From an uncultured delta proteobacterium (GTDB lineage: Bacteria > Myxococcota > Myxococcia > Myxococcales > 40CM-4-68-19): a DNA stretch of 64,000 nt. The number at the start of each line of letters is the position of its first letter. Within the stretch, counting starts at the first letter, position 1. The stretch covers positions 120,339 to 184,338 of the forward strand of contig CAIWCD010000023.1 in NCBI GenBank assembly GCA_903911145.1. Direction: 5' to 3'. Positions 9,629 through 19,106 of the stretch are shown here, piece by piece. The translations under genes and the position numbers were made by a program. The notes under the pieces were generated by a model. The model saw nothing but the letters and a program-made list of their open reading frames with translations. It did not search any database and was not told the origin of the DNA.

Positions 9629-10075
9629 CCAAAACAAGAATATGTCGGCCTGTTGATCGGAGCGGCCCGCCGCCGCGTCAAGCAGTCGGTGACTCTGCGC
9701 GCAGAGCCGCACGGCTTGAGCACGCTGCAGTTCTGGGTGCTCGTGACCCTCAACGCCAATCCGGGGATCTCCCTGAGCGAGCTGGCGGAGCGGCAGCGGT
9801 TGGAGATGCCCAACGCGTCGCGCGTGGTGGCGAGCCTGGTGAAGCGGCGAATGGCGCGGCTCAAGCGCGATCCGCACGATCGTCGGCGCGCGCAGCTGGA
9901 GCTCACTCCCGCGGGCGTTGCGATGGCCCGCAAGCTCGAGAGCGCCGCGGACGAGATTCGCGTCGCAGTCGTCGCGGGCATGAGCGCCGCCGAGATCGAG
10001 ACGCTGCGGGGCCTGCTGCGCCGGGTGATCGGCAACCTCGAGCAGCTCGACGCAAGCCTTCCTTCGTCCCGGTAG
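9623..10075 (+). CDS. MarR-family transcriptional regulator
   Basis: A 150-residue winged-helix regulator (start MLPKQEYVGLLIG). The recognition region reads 'LSELAERQRLEMPNASRVV', followed by the wing 'VKRRMARLKRDPHDRRR' with the DxRxR-type signature typical of MarR. An in-frame TTG at 9584 would add 13 residues and is the alternative start. It sits 17 bases upstream of the TolC-type gene and heads the RND efflux operon, so it probably represses the pump and releases it on binding a small aromatic or drug ligand. A palindrome lies over its start codon. Confidence 0.88.
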   Translation: MLPKQEYVGLLIGAARRRVKQSVTLRAEPHGLSTLQFWVLVTLNANPGISLSELAERQRLEMPNASRVVASLVKRRMARLKRDPHDRRRAQLELTPAGVAMARKLESAADEIRVAVVAGMSAAEIETLRGLLRRVIGNLEQLDASLPSSR

Positions 10076-10092
10076 CGAAAGCGGAACGCACC

Positions 10093-11457
10093 ATGTCGCT
10101 GCTCTCCTCGAATCAGGCCGCCCGGACGAAGAGGCGCAGTGCGCGCGTGCTGCACTCTGCGCTGTTGGCGCTCGTCGCTGCTGCGTTCCCCACGGCGGCG
10201 CAGACGGCGTTGCCGCTGCTCAAGCTCGAGGACGCCGAGGCCGCAGCGCGCCTGCACCAGCCGCAGCTCGCACAGGCGCGCGCAGCCAGCGAGGCTGCCG
10301 AGGCGCGGGCGGGTGAATCGCGCGCGGGCCTGCTGCCACAACTCTCGGCAAACGTCGGCTACCAGCGCACGACGGGGAACTATGTTCCACGCGCGGGTTC
10401 CACGGCCAACGGCGTGACGCCGAGCGCGAACAACAGCTGGACGAGCTTCAATGCCTTCTCCGACAGCCTCGTCGCCAGCCAGCTGCTCTGGGATTTCCAG
10501 CAGACCTCCGGAAGGTACGCAGCCGCGACAGCGCTCGCACAGTCGGCGCTGCTCACCGAGCAGGCCTCGCAGCTCTCGGTGCTGCTCAATGTGAGGGCCG
10601 CATTTTTCAGCGCGCGTGCCGCGAAGGCGCTCGCGGGAGTCGCGCGAGAGACGGTCGCGAACGACCAGAAGCATCTCGAGCAGATCCAGGGCTTCGTCGA
10701 GGTGGGCACGCGCTCGCAGATCGATCTCGCGCAAGTGAAGACAGATCTCGCCAACGCCCAGCTCGCGCGCGTGAACGCCGAGAACAACTATGAACTCGGC
10801 AAGCAGCAGCTCAGTGTCGCGATGGGGCAGGTCGGCCAGGCCGACTTCGACGTCGCGGATGAGTCGCTGCCGGCCGTCGTGGGCGAGGACGCGGCGGGGC
10901 TGCAGCCGTTCGTCGAGGAGGCGCTCAAGAACCGCCCCGAGATGGCAGCCTTCAACGAGCAGGCCCGTGCGCAGGAGGAGACGATCAGCGCGGCGCGCGG
11001 CGCGTATGGCCCAACCCTCGCGGCCAGCGCGGGCTTCAGCCAGGGCGGCGAGGCACTCGATAACCTGGCGTGGAACGGCTATCTCGGGCTCACGCTCTCG
11101 TGGAACATCTTCCAGGGCGGCCTCACCAGCGCGACCGTGCGCGAGGCCGAAGCGAATCTGCGCAACATCGCGGCGCAGTCGGAGGGCGCGCGCCAGCAGA
11201 TCGTTTCCGACGTCAATTCGGCTCGCCTCGCCGTGCGCGCGGGCCTCGCCTCGCAGCAGACCGCACAGGTGGTGCTCTCCAACGCCAGGGATCTGCTCCG
11301 CCTCGCCGAGGGGCAGTACCAGACCGGTCTCGGCAGCATCATCCAGCTCAGCGACGCGCAGGTCGCGCAATCCTCCGCGCAGGCGCAGGTCATCCAGTCT
11401 GAATTCAATCTGGCGGCCGCGCGTGCGCAGCTGCTCAAAGCACTCGGGCGCCGCTGA
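10093..11457 (+). CDS. TolC-family outer-membrane efflux channel
   Basis: A 454-residue outer-membrane factor of tripartite efflux pumps. An N-terminal basic stretch followed by 'LLALVAAAFPTAAQ' is a signal peptide. The rest shows the two structural repeats of the OEP family, each with long amphipathic coiled-coil helices rich in Ala, Gln and Glu: first about residues 60-240 with 'DLAQVKTDLANAQLARVNAENNY', second about 265-450 with 'GSIIQLSDAQVAQSSAQAQV'. It forms the trimeric periplasm-spanning duct. The following membrane-fusion gene begins at the last base of this stop codon (TGATG), showing tight coupling. Confidence 0.93.
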   Translation: MSLLSSNQAARTKRRSARVLHSALLALVAAAFPTAAQTALPLLKLEDAEAAARLHQPQLAQARAASEAAEARAGESRAGLLPQLSANVGYQRTTGNYVPRAGSTANGVTPSANNSWTSFNAFSDSLVASQLLWDFQQTSGRYAAATALAQSALLTEQASQLSVLLNVRAAFFSARAAKALAGVARETVANDQKHLEQIQGFVEVGTRSQIDLAQVKTDLANAQLARVNAENNYELGKQQLSVAMGQVGQADFDVADESLPAVVGEDAAGLQPFVEEALKNRPEMAAFNEQARAQEETISAARGAYGPTLAASAGFSQGGEALDNLAWNGYLGLTLSWNIFQGGLTSATVREAEANLRNIAAQSEGARQQIVSDVNSARLAVRAGLASQQTAQVVLSNARDLLRLAEGQYQTGLGSIIQLSDAQVAQSSAQAQVIQSEFNLAAARAQLLKALGRR

Positions 11458-12707
11458 TGCGCACCTTCCAGGTTCAAGCGATGGGGCACGAGATCATGCC
11501 GATGGATTCGAGCAGCCGAATGAAGTCGCTGATGCGCGCGATGGCTCCTGGCGCGGTCTTTCTCGCGCTCGTCGTTGGATGCAAAGGGGGCGCGAAGGAG
11601 CAGGCGGGCGCCGCGGCCGACGCAGCGAAGGCCGCGCGCGCGATCCCGGTGGTCGCCTCGACCGTCCAGAAAATCGATGTGCCGATCTATCTCGACGGCA
11701 TCGGCAACGTCGCGGCCTACAAGACCGTGACGGTCAAGCCGCAGGTCGATGGCGTGCTCGAGAAGGTGCTCTTTCGCGAGGGCGATCCGGTCAAGCGCGG
11801 CGAGCTGATCGCCCAGATCGATTCGCGGCCCTTCACAGCCGTGCTGCACCAGGCCGAGGGCGCGCGCGCGCGTGACCAGGCGCAGCTGACGAACGCGAAG
11901 CTCAACCTCTCGCGCTACCAGGATCTGCTCGGGAAGAAGCTGATCGCGGAGCAGCAGCTGACCGACCAGCAAGCGGTCGTCGCGCAGCTCGAGGGCACGG
12001 TGCTGCTCGATCAGGCGCAGATCGAGACGGCGAAGTTGAACCTCGCCTACGCGAACATCACCTCGCCCGTCGACGGCGTCAGCGGTGTGCGCATCGTCGA
12101 TCCGGGAAACGTCGTGCGGGCCTCCGATCAGAACGGACTCGTCGTGCTCACGCAGCTCGATCCGATCGCGGTGATCTTCACGCTGCCGCAGGACGATCTC
12201 GCGGCGGTCGCGCCCGAGATGCAGAAGCGCGAACTCGCCGTGGAGGCCTGGTCGCGCGACGGGGCGAGCAAGCTGGGCGAGGGAAAATTGCTGCTCATCG
12301 ACAACCAGATCAACCAGCAGACCGGGACGCTGCGGCTCAAAGCGATCTTTCCCAACGCGGCCCACGCGCTCTGGCCGAACCAGTTCATCAAGGCGCGCCT
12401 GCTCGTCTCCACGCGCAAGGACGCGCTGGTTGTTGCCGCGACGGCGGTGCAGCGCGGACCGGACGGAACGTTCGCGTGGGTGATCGGCAAGGAGCAGACG
12501 GTGAGCGTGCGCGCCGTGGAGGTGGAGCGCTCGCTCGGCGAGCAACTGGTGATCAGCAAAGGGCTTGTCGAGGGCGAACAGGTCGTCACGGAAGGGCAGG
12601 CGCTCCTGCGCGCGAACTCGAAGGTGCAGCCGCGCGATGCGAGCGCCAGGCCCGCCGGCGAGCAGCCGCAGGCGCAGAAGGGCGCGCAGCACAAGAGGCC
12701 GCAATGA
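11457..12707 (+). CDS. RND efflux periplasmic adaptor (membrane fusion lipoprotein)
   Basis: A 416-residue HlyD/AcrA-type adaptor linking the RND pumps to the TolC-type channel. A lipobox 'LALVVGC' makes it a lipoprotein. If translation starts at the in-frame ATG at 11520 (MKSLMRAMAPG) the lipidated Cys is residue 21, a normal length. The ATG at 11457, overlapping the previous stop, gives an extra 21 residues. Neither has a clear Shine-Dalgarno. Visible elements are the first lipoyl half ('VKPQVDGVLEKVLFREGDPVKRGELIAQID'-type segment), a helical hairpin, the second lipoyl half ('ITSPVDGVSGVRIVDPGN') and the beta-barrel/MP domains. Its stop overlaps the first pump start (ATGA). This is the MdtA/MuxA position. 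Confidence 0.93.
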   Translation: MRTFQVQAMGHEIMPMDSSSRMKSLMRAMAPGAVFLALVVGCKGGAKEQAGAAADAAKAARAIPVVASTVQKIDVPIYLDGIGNVAAYKTVTVKPQVDGVLEKVLFREGDPVKRGELIAQIDSRPFTAVLHQAEGARARDQAQLTNAKLNLSRYQDLLGKKLIAEQQLTDQQAVVAQLEGTVLLDQAQIETAKLNLAYANITSPVDGVSGVRIVDPGNVVRASDQNGLVVLTQLDPIAVIFTLPQDDLAAVAPEMQKRELAVEAWSRDGASKLGEGKLLLIDNQINQQTGTLRLKAIFPNAAHALWPNQFIKARLLVSTRKDALVVAATAVQRGPDGTFAWVIGKEQTVSVRAVEVERSLGEQLVISKGLVEGEQVVTEGQALLRANSKVQPRDASARPAGEQPQAQKGAQHKRPQ

Positions 12708-15700
12708 GCGTCTCCGAGCCGTTCATCCGGCGGCCGATCGCGACGTCGCTCTTGACCTTCGGTCTGCTGCTCGTGGGCCTCGTCGCCTACCAGCAGCTGC
12801 CCGTCTCGGCGCTGCCGCAGGTCGACTACCCGACCATCCTCGTCTCGACCAGCTTGCCCGGTGGGAGTGCGGAGACGATGGCGACGGCGGTGACCACGCC
12901 GCTCGAGCGCCAGTTCGGCCAGATGCCGTCGCTCTCGCAGATGACCTCGGTCTCGAGCGCGGGCTCTTCGCAGATCACGTTACAGTTTACCCTCGATCGT
13001 AACATCGACGCCGCCGAGCAGGACGTGCAGGCCGCCATCAACGCTGCCTCGAATCTTCTCCCGCAGACGCTTCCCGCGCCGCCGACCTACTCGAAATCCA
13101 ACCCGGCCGACACGCCGATTCTCACTCTTGCGGTGAGCTCGAAGACGCTGCCGCTCGATCAGGTCGATGACGCCGCGGACTCGATCCTCGCGCAGAAGAT
13201 CTCGCAGGTCTCGGGCGTCGGGCTCGTCACCATCAATGGAGGGCAGAAGCCGGCCGTGCGTGTGCAGGTTGATCCGGCGGCGCTCGCGGGAACGGGCCTG
13301 ACGATGGAGGACGTGCGGACCGCGCTGGCCGCGGCCAACGTGAACCAGCCGAAGGGAAACCTCGATGGGCCGCGGCAGGACTACGCGATCGCGACCAACG
13401 ATCAGCTCTACAAGGCCGACTCGTTCCGGTCGCTGGTCATCGCGTGGAAGAGCGGCGCGCCGGTGCGGCTCTCGGACATCGCTGGTGTGAAGGATGGCGT
13501 CGAGAACGCGCAGCTCGCAGGCTGGGCCGACGACGCGCGCGCGATCATCCTGAATGTCCAGCGGCAGCCGGGCGCGAATGTGATCCAGACCGCCGATCGC
13601 GTGAAGAAGCTTCTCCCGCAGCTCACCGCGTCGCTGCCGCAGGGGCTCAATGTCGCCATTCTCACCGACCGCACCGAGACCGTGCGCGCCTCGGTCGAGG
13701 ACGTCGAGTTCACGCTCTGCCTGACCATCCTGCTCGTGGTCGCGGTGATCTTCGTCTTCCTGCGCTCGGTGCGCGCGACGATCATCCCTGGCATCGCCGT
13801 GCCGCTCTCGCTGATCGGCACGTTCGCCGTGATGTACGTGCTCGGCTACTCACTCAACAACCTCTCGCTGATGGCGCTCACCATCTCGACAGGCTTCGTC
13901 GTCGACGACGCGATCGTGATGATCGAGAACATCTCGCGCTACATCGAGGAGGGCGAGGAGCCGTTCGAGGCCGCGCTCAAGGGGGCCAAGCAGATCGGCT
14001 TCACCATCGTCTCGCTCACCGTCTCGCTGATCGCGGTGCTCATTCCGCTCCTCTTCATGAGCGGCATCATCGGCCGCCTCTTCCGCGAATTCGCCGTCAC
14101 GCTCTCCATCGCGATCGCCGTCTCGGCGGTGCTCTCGCTCACGCTCACGGCGATGATGTGCGCGCATCTCTTGAAGAAGGAGCCGGAGAATCCCGGCCGC
14201 TTCCACCAGCTCTCGGAGCGCGGATTTCAATGGATGGTCGACGTCTACGAAGTTGGCCTTTCGTGGGTCCTCAAGCACCAGACCTTCACGCTGCTCGTCA
14301 CGCTCAGCACTCTGCTGCTCACCGTGCTGCTGGCGATCGTGATCCCGAAAGGCTTCTTCCCGCAGCAGGACACGGGCCTCATCAGCGGTGTAACCGAAGC
14401 TCCTGCGGACATCTCGTTCCAGCGCATGATGGAGCGGCAATCCGCGCTCGCGGAAGCAATCCGCAAGGACGATCCCGACATCGCCACGGTCGCCTCGTTC
14501 ATCGGTGCGGACGGGACGAACGCGACGGCGAACAGCGGCCGCTTCTCCATCGCGCTCAAGCCGCACGCGCAGCGCAGCGGGGCGACGATGCCGCAGATCA
14601 TCGCCCGCCTGCAGGCGCGCGCGGCCGCGATCGACGGCATCCAGCTCTATCTGCAGCCGGTGCAGGATCTGCAGATCGACAGCCGCCAGAGCCGCACGCA
14701 GTACCAGTACACACTCGAGGATGCAGACCCGGCAGAGCTTGCGGCGTGGGGCCCACGCGTTCTCACCGAGCTCGAGAAGCTCCCGCAGTTGCGCGACGTC
14801 GCGAGCGATCAGGAGAGCGCTGGACTGCAGCTGGCGCTGACGATCGATCGCGACAGTGCTTCGCGGCTGGGCATCGCGCCGCAGCAGATCGACGCGATTC
14901 TCTACGACGCATTCGGGCAGCGGCAGGTCTCGACGATCTTCACGCAGCTCAACCAGTATCGCGTCATCCTCGAGGTGAAGCCGGAGTTCCAGACCACCTC
15001 CGACGCGCTCGACAAGCTCTACCTGCGCGCCTCCACGGGCGACATGGTCCCGCTCTCCGCCGTCGCGCATTTCGAGAAGAAGGTCACTGCGCTCTCGGTC
15101 AACCACCAGGGCCAGTTTCCCGCGGTGACCATCTCGTTCAATCTCGCGAGCGGCTCCTCTCTGGGCGACGCGGTCAGCGCCATCCAGGCCGCAGAGACGC
15201 GGATTGAAATGCCCGAGGGGATCCGGCCTGCATTTCAGGGTGCCGCGCAGGCGTTCAATGAATCGCTCGCGAGCGAGCCGCTGCTCATTCTCGCTGCGCT
15301 CCTCACCGTCTACATCGTCCTCGGCGTCTTATATGAAAGCTATATCCACCCGATTACGATCATATCGACGCTTCCCTCGGCGGGCGTGGGCGCGTTCCTC
15401 GCGCTCATCCTCTGCGGCACCGACTTCAGCATCATCGCGCTGATCGGAATCATCCTCCTCATCGGCATCGTGAAGAAGAACGCGATCATGATGATCGACT
15501 TTGCACTCGAGGCGGAGCGCGACCGCGGGATGAGTCCGCACGACGCGATCTACCAGGCGTGCCTGTTGCGCTTTCGTCCGATCATGATGACGACGATGGC
15601 CGCGCTCCTCGGCGGACTGCCTCTCGCGCTCGGCACCGGGACTGGCTCGGAGCTGCGTCGTCCTCTCGGCATCTCGATCGTCGGTGGCCTGATCATCTCT

Positions 15701-15850
15701 CAGGTGCTCACGCTCTACACGACGCCCGTCATCTATCTCGTGATGGGCCGTCTCGGACGGCGGCTCGGGATGGGCAAGGAGACGCACGTCGGCGTGCCCG
15801 AGAAGCAGCAGGCGCAGCACGGTCCGGCCGCGCGCGTGGAGCCGGCGTGA
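12704..15850 (+). CDS. RND efflux pump permease, first of pair (MdtB/MuxB-like)
   Basis: A 1048-residue proton-driven HAE1-type RND transporter (usual length about 1040). The start is ATG at 12704 (MSVSEPFIRRPIATSLL), overlapping the adaptor stop. The transmembrane helix 4 proton relay pair is D401-D402 in 'GFVVDDAIVMIEN', and the helix 10 lysine is in 'GIVKKNAIMMIDFA'. Large periplasmic porter loops lie between helices 1-2 and 7-8. The next pump starts on this gene's stop (GTGA). Two consecutive homologous but non-identical pumps with one adaptor is the MdtABC/MuxABC arrangement, where the pumps form a heterotrimer. Short AT-rich synonymous-codon patches occur near 12976-13010 and 15326-15372. 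Confidence 0.95.
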   Translation: MSVSEPFIRRPIATSLLTFGLLLVGLVAYQQLPVSALPQVDYPTILVSTSLPGGSAETMATAVTTPLERQFGQMPSLSQMTSVSSAGSSQITLQFTLDRNIDAAEQDVQAAINAASNLLPQTLPAPPTYSKSNPADTPILTLAVSSKTLPLDQVDDAADSILAQKISQVSGVGLVTINGGQKPAVRVQVDPAALAGTGLTMEDVRTALAAANVNQPKGNLDGPRQDYAIATNDQLYKADSFRSLVIAWKSGAPVRLSDIAGVKDGVENAQLAGWADDARAIILNVQRQPGANVIQTADRVKKLLPQLTASLPQGLNVAILTDRTETVRASVEDVEFTLCLTILLVVAVIFVFLRSVRATIIPGIAVPLSLIGTFAVMYVLGYSLNNLSLMALTISTGFVVDDAIVMIENISRYIEEGEEPFEAALKGAKQIGFTIVSLTVSLIAVLIPLLFMSGIIGRLFREFAVTLSIAIAVSAVLSLTLTAMMCAHLLKKEPENPGRFHQLSERGFQWMVDVYEVGLSWVLKHQTFTLLVTLSTLLLTVLLAIVIPKGFFPQQDTGLISGVTEAPADISFQRMMERQSALAEAIRKDDPDIATVASFIGADGTNATANSGRFSIALKPHAQRSGATMPQIIARLQARAAAIDGIQLYLQPVQDLQIDSRQSRTQYQYTLEDADPAELAAWGPRVLTELEKLPQLRDVASDQESAGLQLALTIDRDSASRLGIAPQQIDAILYDAFGQRQVSTIFTQLNQYRVILEVKPEFQTTSDALDKLYLRASTGDMVPLSAVAHFEKKVTALSVNHQGQFPAVTISFNLASGSSLGDAVSAIQAAETRIEMPEGIRPAFQGAAQAFNESLASEPLLILAALLTVYIVLGVLYESYIHPITIISTLPSAGVGAFLALILCGTDFSIIALIGIILLIGIVKKNAIMMIDFALEAERDRGMSPHDAIYQACLLRFRPIMMTTMAALLGGLPLALGTGTGSELRRPLGISIVGGLIISQVLTLYTTPVIYLVMGRLGRRLGMGKETHVGVPEKQQAQHGPAARVEPA

Positions 15851-18800
15851 ACGTCTCCGAGCCCTTCATCCGGCGGCCGATCGCGACGTCTCTTCTCGCC
15901 GCGGCCGTGCTGATCGCGGGCTCCGCGGCCTACACGCAGCTGCCGGTCGCGCCGCTTCCGCGCATCGATTTTCCCACCGTCAACGTCTCGGCGGCGCTGC
16001 CGGGCGCGAGCCCGGAGACGATGGCCTCGTCGGTCGCCACGCCTCTCGAGCGGCGCTTCGGTCGCATCGCCGGAATTCAGGAGATCACCTCGACGAGCTC
16101 GCTGGGCGCGAGTTCGCTGACGCTCCAGTTCGATCTCGATCGAGACGTGGACGCCGCCGCGCGCGACGTGCAGGCCGCGATCAATGCCGCTGCCGGAGAT
16201 CTCCCGCAGAACCTCCCGACGCGTCCGAAGTGGCAGAAGGTCAACCCCGCCGACGCGCCGATCCTCATCGTCTCGCTCACGTCGAAGACGCTCCCTCTCG
16301 CGCAGATCTTCGACGCGGCGAACACAGTGCTCGCGCAGAAGCTCGCGCAGGTGAACGGGGTAGGGCAGGTGATGGTCGGCGGCGGACAGCAGCCGGCAGT
16401 GCGCGTGCAGGCCGACCCGAAGGCGCTCGCGGGAGTCGGACTCTCGCTCGAGGATCTGAAGACGACGCTTTCGCAGGCCTCGAGCAACTCTCCGAAAGGC
16501 GCGTTGAGCGGCAGCGCGCAGACGATGAGCCTCTCCGCCAACGATCAGATCTTCAAAGCTGCAGACTACGCGCCGCTGATCGTCAGCTACCAGAGCGGTG
16601 CGCCCGTGCGTCTCGGCGATGTCGCCAAGGTCTTCGACGACGTCGAGAACAACCGCGTCGCCGCCTGGACCGATGGGGTGCGCTCGGTGCTGCTCATCAT
16701 CCGCCGCCAGCCAGGCGCGAACATCATCGAGGTCATCGATCGCGTGAAGAGCCTCCTGCCCGAGCTCTCCCATTCGATCTCGCCCGCGATCGACGTGCAG
16801 GTCGCGCTCGATCGCAGCCAGACCATCCGCGCCTCGGTGCACGACGTGACCTTCACGCTCGTGCTCTCGGTCTTCCTCGTCGTGCTCGTCGTCTTCGTCT
16901 TCTTGAGATCCGTGCGAGCCACCGCGATCCCCAGCGTCGCCGTTCCGCTCTCTCTCGTCGCGACGTTCGGCGTGATGTATCTGCTCGGCTACTGCCTCGA
17001 CAATCTCTCGCTGATGGCGCTGACCATCTCGACCGGATTCGTCGTCGACGACGCGATCGTCGTCACCGAAAACTGCGCCCGCTTCATCGAGCTGGGCAAA
17101 TCGCCGATGGAGGCCGCGCTCGAGGGCGCGAGGCAGATCGGCTTCACCATCGTCTCGATCACCGTCTCGCTGCTCGCCGTCTTCATCCCGCTGCTCCTGA
17201 TGGGAGGCATCGTCGGTCGCCTCTTCCGCGAGTTCGCGGTGACGCTCTCGATCGCCATCGCCGTCTCCGCGATCATCTCGCTGACGCTGACGCCGATGAT
17301 GGCTTCGCGCCTGTTGAAAAAAGAGACCGGTCCGGAGAACCGCTTCCAGCGCGGCTCGGAGGCTGCATTCAACTGGCTGCAGCGCGGCTACGAGAGTGCA
17401 TTGCGCGTCGTGCTCCGGTTCCAGTGGGCCACGCTGCTGGCCTTCTTCGCCACGGTCGCGCTCTCGATCTACCTCTACATCGAAGTGCCCAAGGGCCTCT
17501 TCCCGCAGCAGGACACCGGCCAGGTCTCCGGCTTCTTCGATGCCCCGCAGGACATCTCGTTCCCTGCGATGAAGGAGCGGGTCGAGCAGGCGACGGATCT
17601 GATGGACAAGAACCCGGCGATGCACCACGTCGTCTCGTTCATGGGCACCGGCCCCGGCGGCGGCGCGGTCAACACCGGCTCGATGTTCGCCGAACTCAAG
17701 CCGCTCGGTCACGACAGCGCGAAGGATCGCAACAAGTCCGCCGACGAGATCATCGCCGAGCTGCGCCCGACGCTCGGCAAGATGGTGGGTCTCAATCTCT
17801 TCCTTCAGTCAGTGCAGGACGTGCGCGTCGGCGGCCGTCCCACGCGCACGCAATATCAATACACGCTGCAGGACGCGAACCTCGAGGAGCTGCTCGTCTG
17901 GGCCCCGAAGCTCCTCGGCGTGCTCGCCAAGCTGCCCGAGCTGCGCGACGTCGCCACCGACCAGCAGACCAATGGACTCCAATTAAACGTTGATATCGAC
18001 CGCGATAGTTCCGCGCGCTTGGGCATCTCTCCGCAGAACATCGATGCCACTCTCTACGACGCCTTCGGGCAGGAGCAGGTGACGACGCTCTACGGTCCGA
18101 TGAATCAATATCACGTGGTATTGGAGGTGTTACCGAACTATCGCTCGCATCCGGAGGATCTCGACGCGCTCTTCGTCAAGAGCTCCACGGGCGCGCTCGT
18201 GCCGCTCTCGCAGATCGCGAAGTGGCACCCGGTCTCCACCTCTCTCGCCGTCAATCACCAGGGCCAGTTTCCCGCGATCACCATTTCGTTCAATCTCGGC
18301 CCCGGTGTCGCGCTCGGTCCGGCCGTAGATGCGATCCACGCTGCCGAGTTGAACATGCATCTCCCGGCAAGCATCCACGCGAGCTTCCAGGGCACCGCGC
18401 AGGCCTTCGGCGATTCGCTCAAGAGCGAGCCTTGGCTCATCCTTGCGGCCATCGTCACCGTCTACATCGTGCTTGGCGTGCTCTACGAAAGCCTCGTGCA
18501 TCCGCTGACGATCATCTCGACGCTGCCGTCGGCGGGAGTGGGCGCGCTGCTCGCGCTGCTCATCTGCCACACCGAGCTTTCGATCGTGGCGCTGATCGGC
18601 ATCATCCTGCTCATCGGCATCGTGAAGAAGAACGCCATCATGATGATCGACTTCGCGATCGAGTCGGAGCGCGACGAAGGGCTGTCCCCTCACGACGCGA
18701 TATTCAAGGCATGCATTCTGCGCTTTCGTCCCATCCTCATGACCACGATGGCAGCGCTCCTCGGCGGACTCCCTCTCGCGATCGGTACCGGAGTTGGTGC

Positions 18801-19041
18801 CGAGCTGCGCCGGCCGCTGGGCATCGCGATCGTCGGAGGCCTTCTCGTCTCGCAACTGCTGACGCTCTTCACGACGCCGGTCGTCTATCTGCTGCTCGAT
18901 CGCTTCTCGCACTGGATCGAGCCGCTCATCCTCGGCCCGGGCGGCGCGCTTGCCGTCGGGTGGTTGCGCGAGAACGCGAACAAGCCTGCGGTCGCCATTT
19001 CCTCCTCGGGCAGCCCGCCCGGACCGGGGCGCGAAAAATAA
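15847..19041 (+). CDS. RND efflux pump permease, second of pair (MdtC/MuxC-like)
   Basis: A 1064-residue HAE1-type RND transporter beginning with GTG at 15847, overlapping the stop of the first pump by four bases (GTGA); N-terminus MNVSEPFIRRPIATSLL. The proton-relay aspartates are again D401-D402 ('GFVVDDAIVVTEN') and the helix 10 motif is 'GIVKKNAIMMIDFA'. It is clearly paralogous to the upstream pump along its full length. In the MdtABC family the second pump is often not equivalent in proton translocation, but here all relay residues I can see are kept. It ends the operon; no strong terminator hairpin is visible before the next gene. Confidence 0.95.
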   Translation: MNVSEPFIRRPIATSLLAAAVLIAGSAAYTQLPVAPLPRIDFPTVNVSAALPGASPETMASSVATPLERRFGRIAGIQEITSTSSLGASSLTLQFDLDRDVDAAARDVQAAINAAAGDLPQNLPTRPKWQKVNPADAPILIVSLTSKTLPLAQIFDAANTVLAQKLAQVNGVGQVMVGGGQQPAVRVQADPKALAGVGLSLEDLKTTLSQASSNSPKGALSGSAQTMSLSANDQIFKAADYAPLIVSYQSGAPVRLGDVAKVFDDVENNRVAAWTDGVRSVLLIIRRQPGANIIEVIDRVKSLLPELSHSISPAIDVQVALDRSQTIRASVHDVTFTLVLSVFLVVLVVFVFLRSVRATAIPSVAVPLSLVATFGVMYLLGYCLDNLSLMALTISTGFVVDDAIVVTENCARFIELGKSPMEAALEGARQIGFTIVSITVSLLAVFIPLLLMGGIVGRLFREFAVTLSIAIAVSAIISLTLTPMMASRLLKKETGPENRFQRGSEAAFNWLQRGYESALRVVLRFQWATLLAFFATVALSIYLYIEVPKGLFPQQDTGQVSGFFDAPQDISFPAMKERVEQATDLMDKNPAMHHVVSFMGTGPGGGAVNTGSMFAELKPLGHDSAKDRNKSADEIIAELRPTLGKMVGLNLFLQSVQDVRVGGRPTRTQYQYTLQDANLEELLVWAPKLLGVLAKLPELRDVATDQQTNGLQLNVDIDRDSSARLGISPQNIDATLYDAFGQEQVTTLYGPMNQYHVVLEVLPNYRSHPEDLDALFVKSSTGALVPLSQIAKWHPVSTSLAVNHQGQFPAITISFNLGPGVALGPAVDAIHAAELNMHLPASIHASFQGTAQAFGDSLKSEPWLILAAIVTVYIVLGVLYESLVHPLTIISTLPSAGVGALLALLICHTELSIVALIGIILLIGIVKKNAIMMIDFAIESERDEGLSPHDAIFKACILRFRPILMTTMAALLGGLPLAIGTGVGAELRRPLGIAIVGGLLVSQLLTLFTTPVVYLLLDRFSHWIEPLILGPGGALAVGWLRENANKPAVAISSSGSPPGPGREK

Positions 19042-19093
19042 ATTTCTGAATCATCGCTGTTCCTCTTTGCTCCGTCTCGTTATGGTGCACGGT

Positions 19094-19100
19094 GGAGGAG
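19094..19100 (+). promoter_or_regulatory. ribosome binding site deciding the HDOD start
   Basis: GGAGGAG lies six bases before ATG 19107. An in-frame GTG at 19092 would overlap this site, so ATG 19107 is the better start. Confidence 0.7.
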
Positions 19101-19106
19101 AACCGA

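Noticed and set aside
13850..15106. Long minus-strand open frames within the RND pump genes
   Set aside because: Charged low-complexity translations (Arg/Asp/Glu/His) with no family features, fully inside conserved pump genes.
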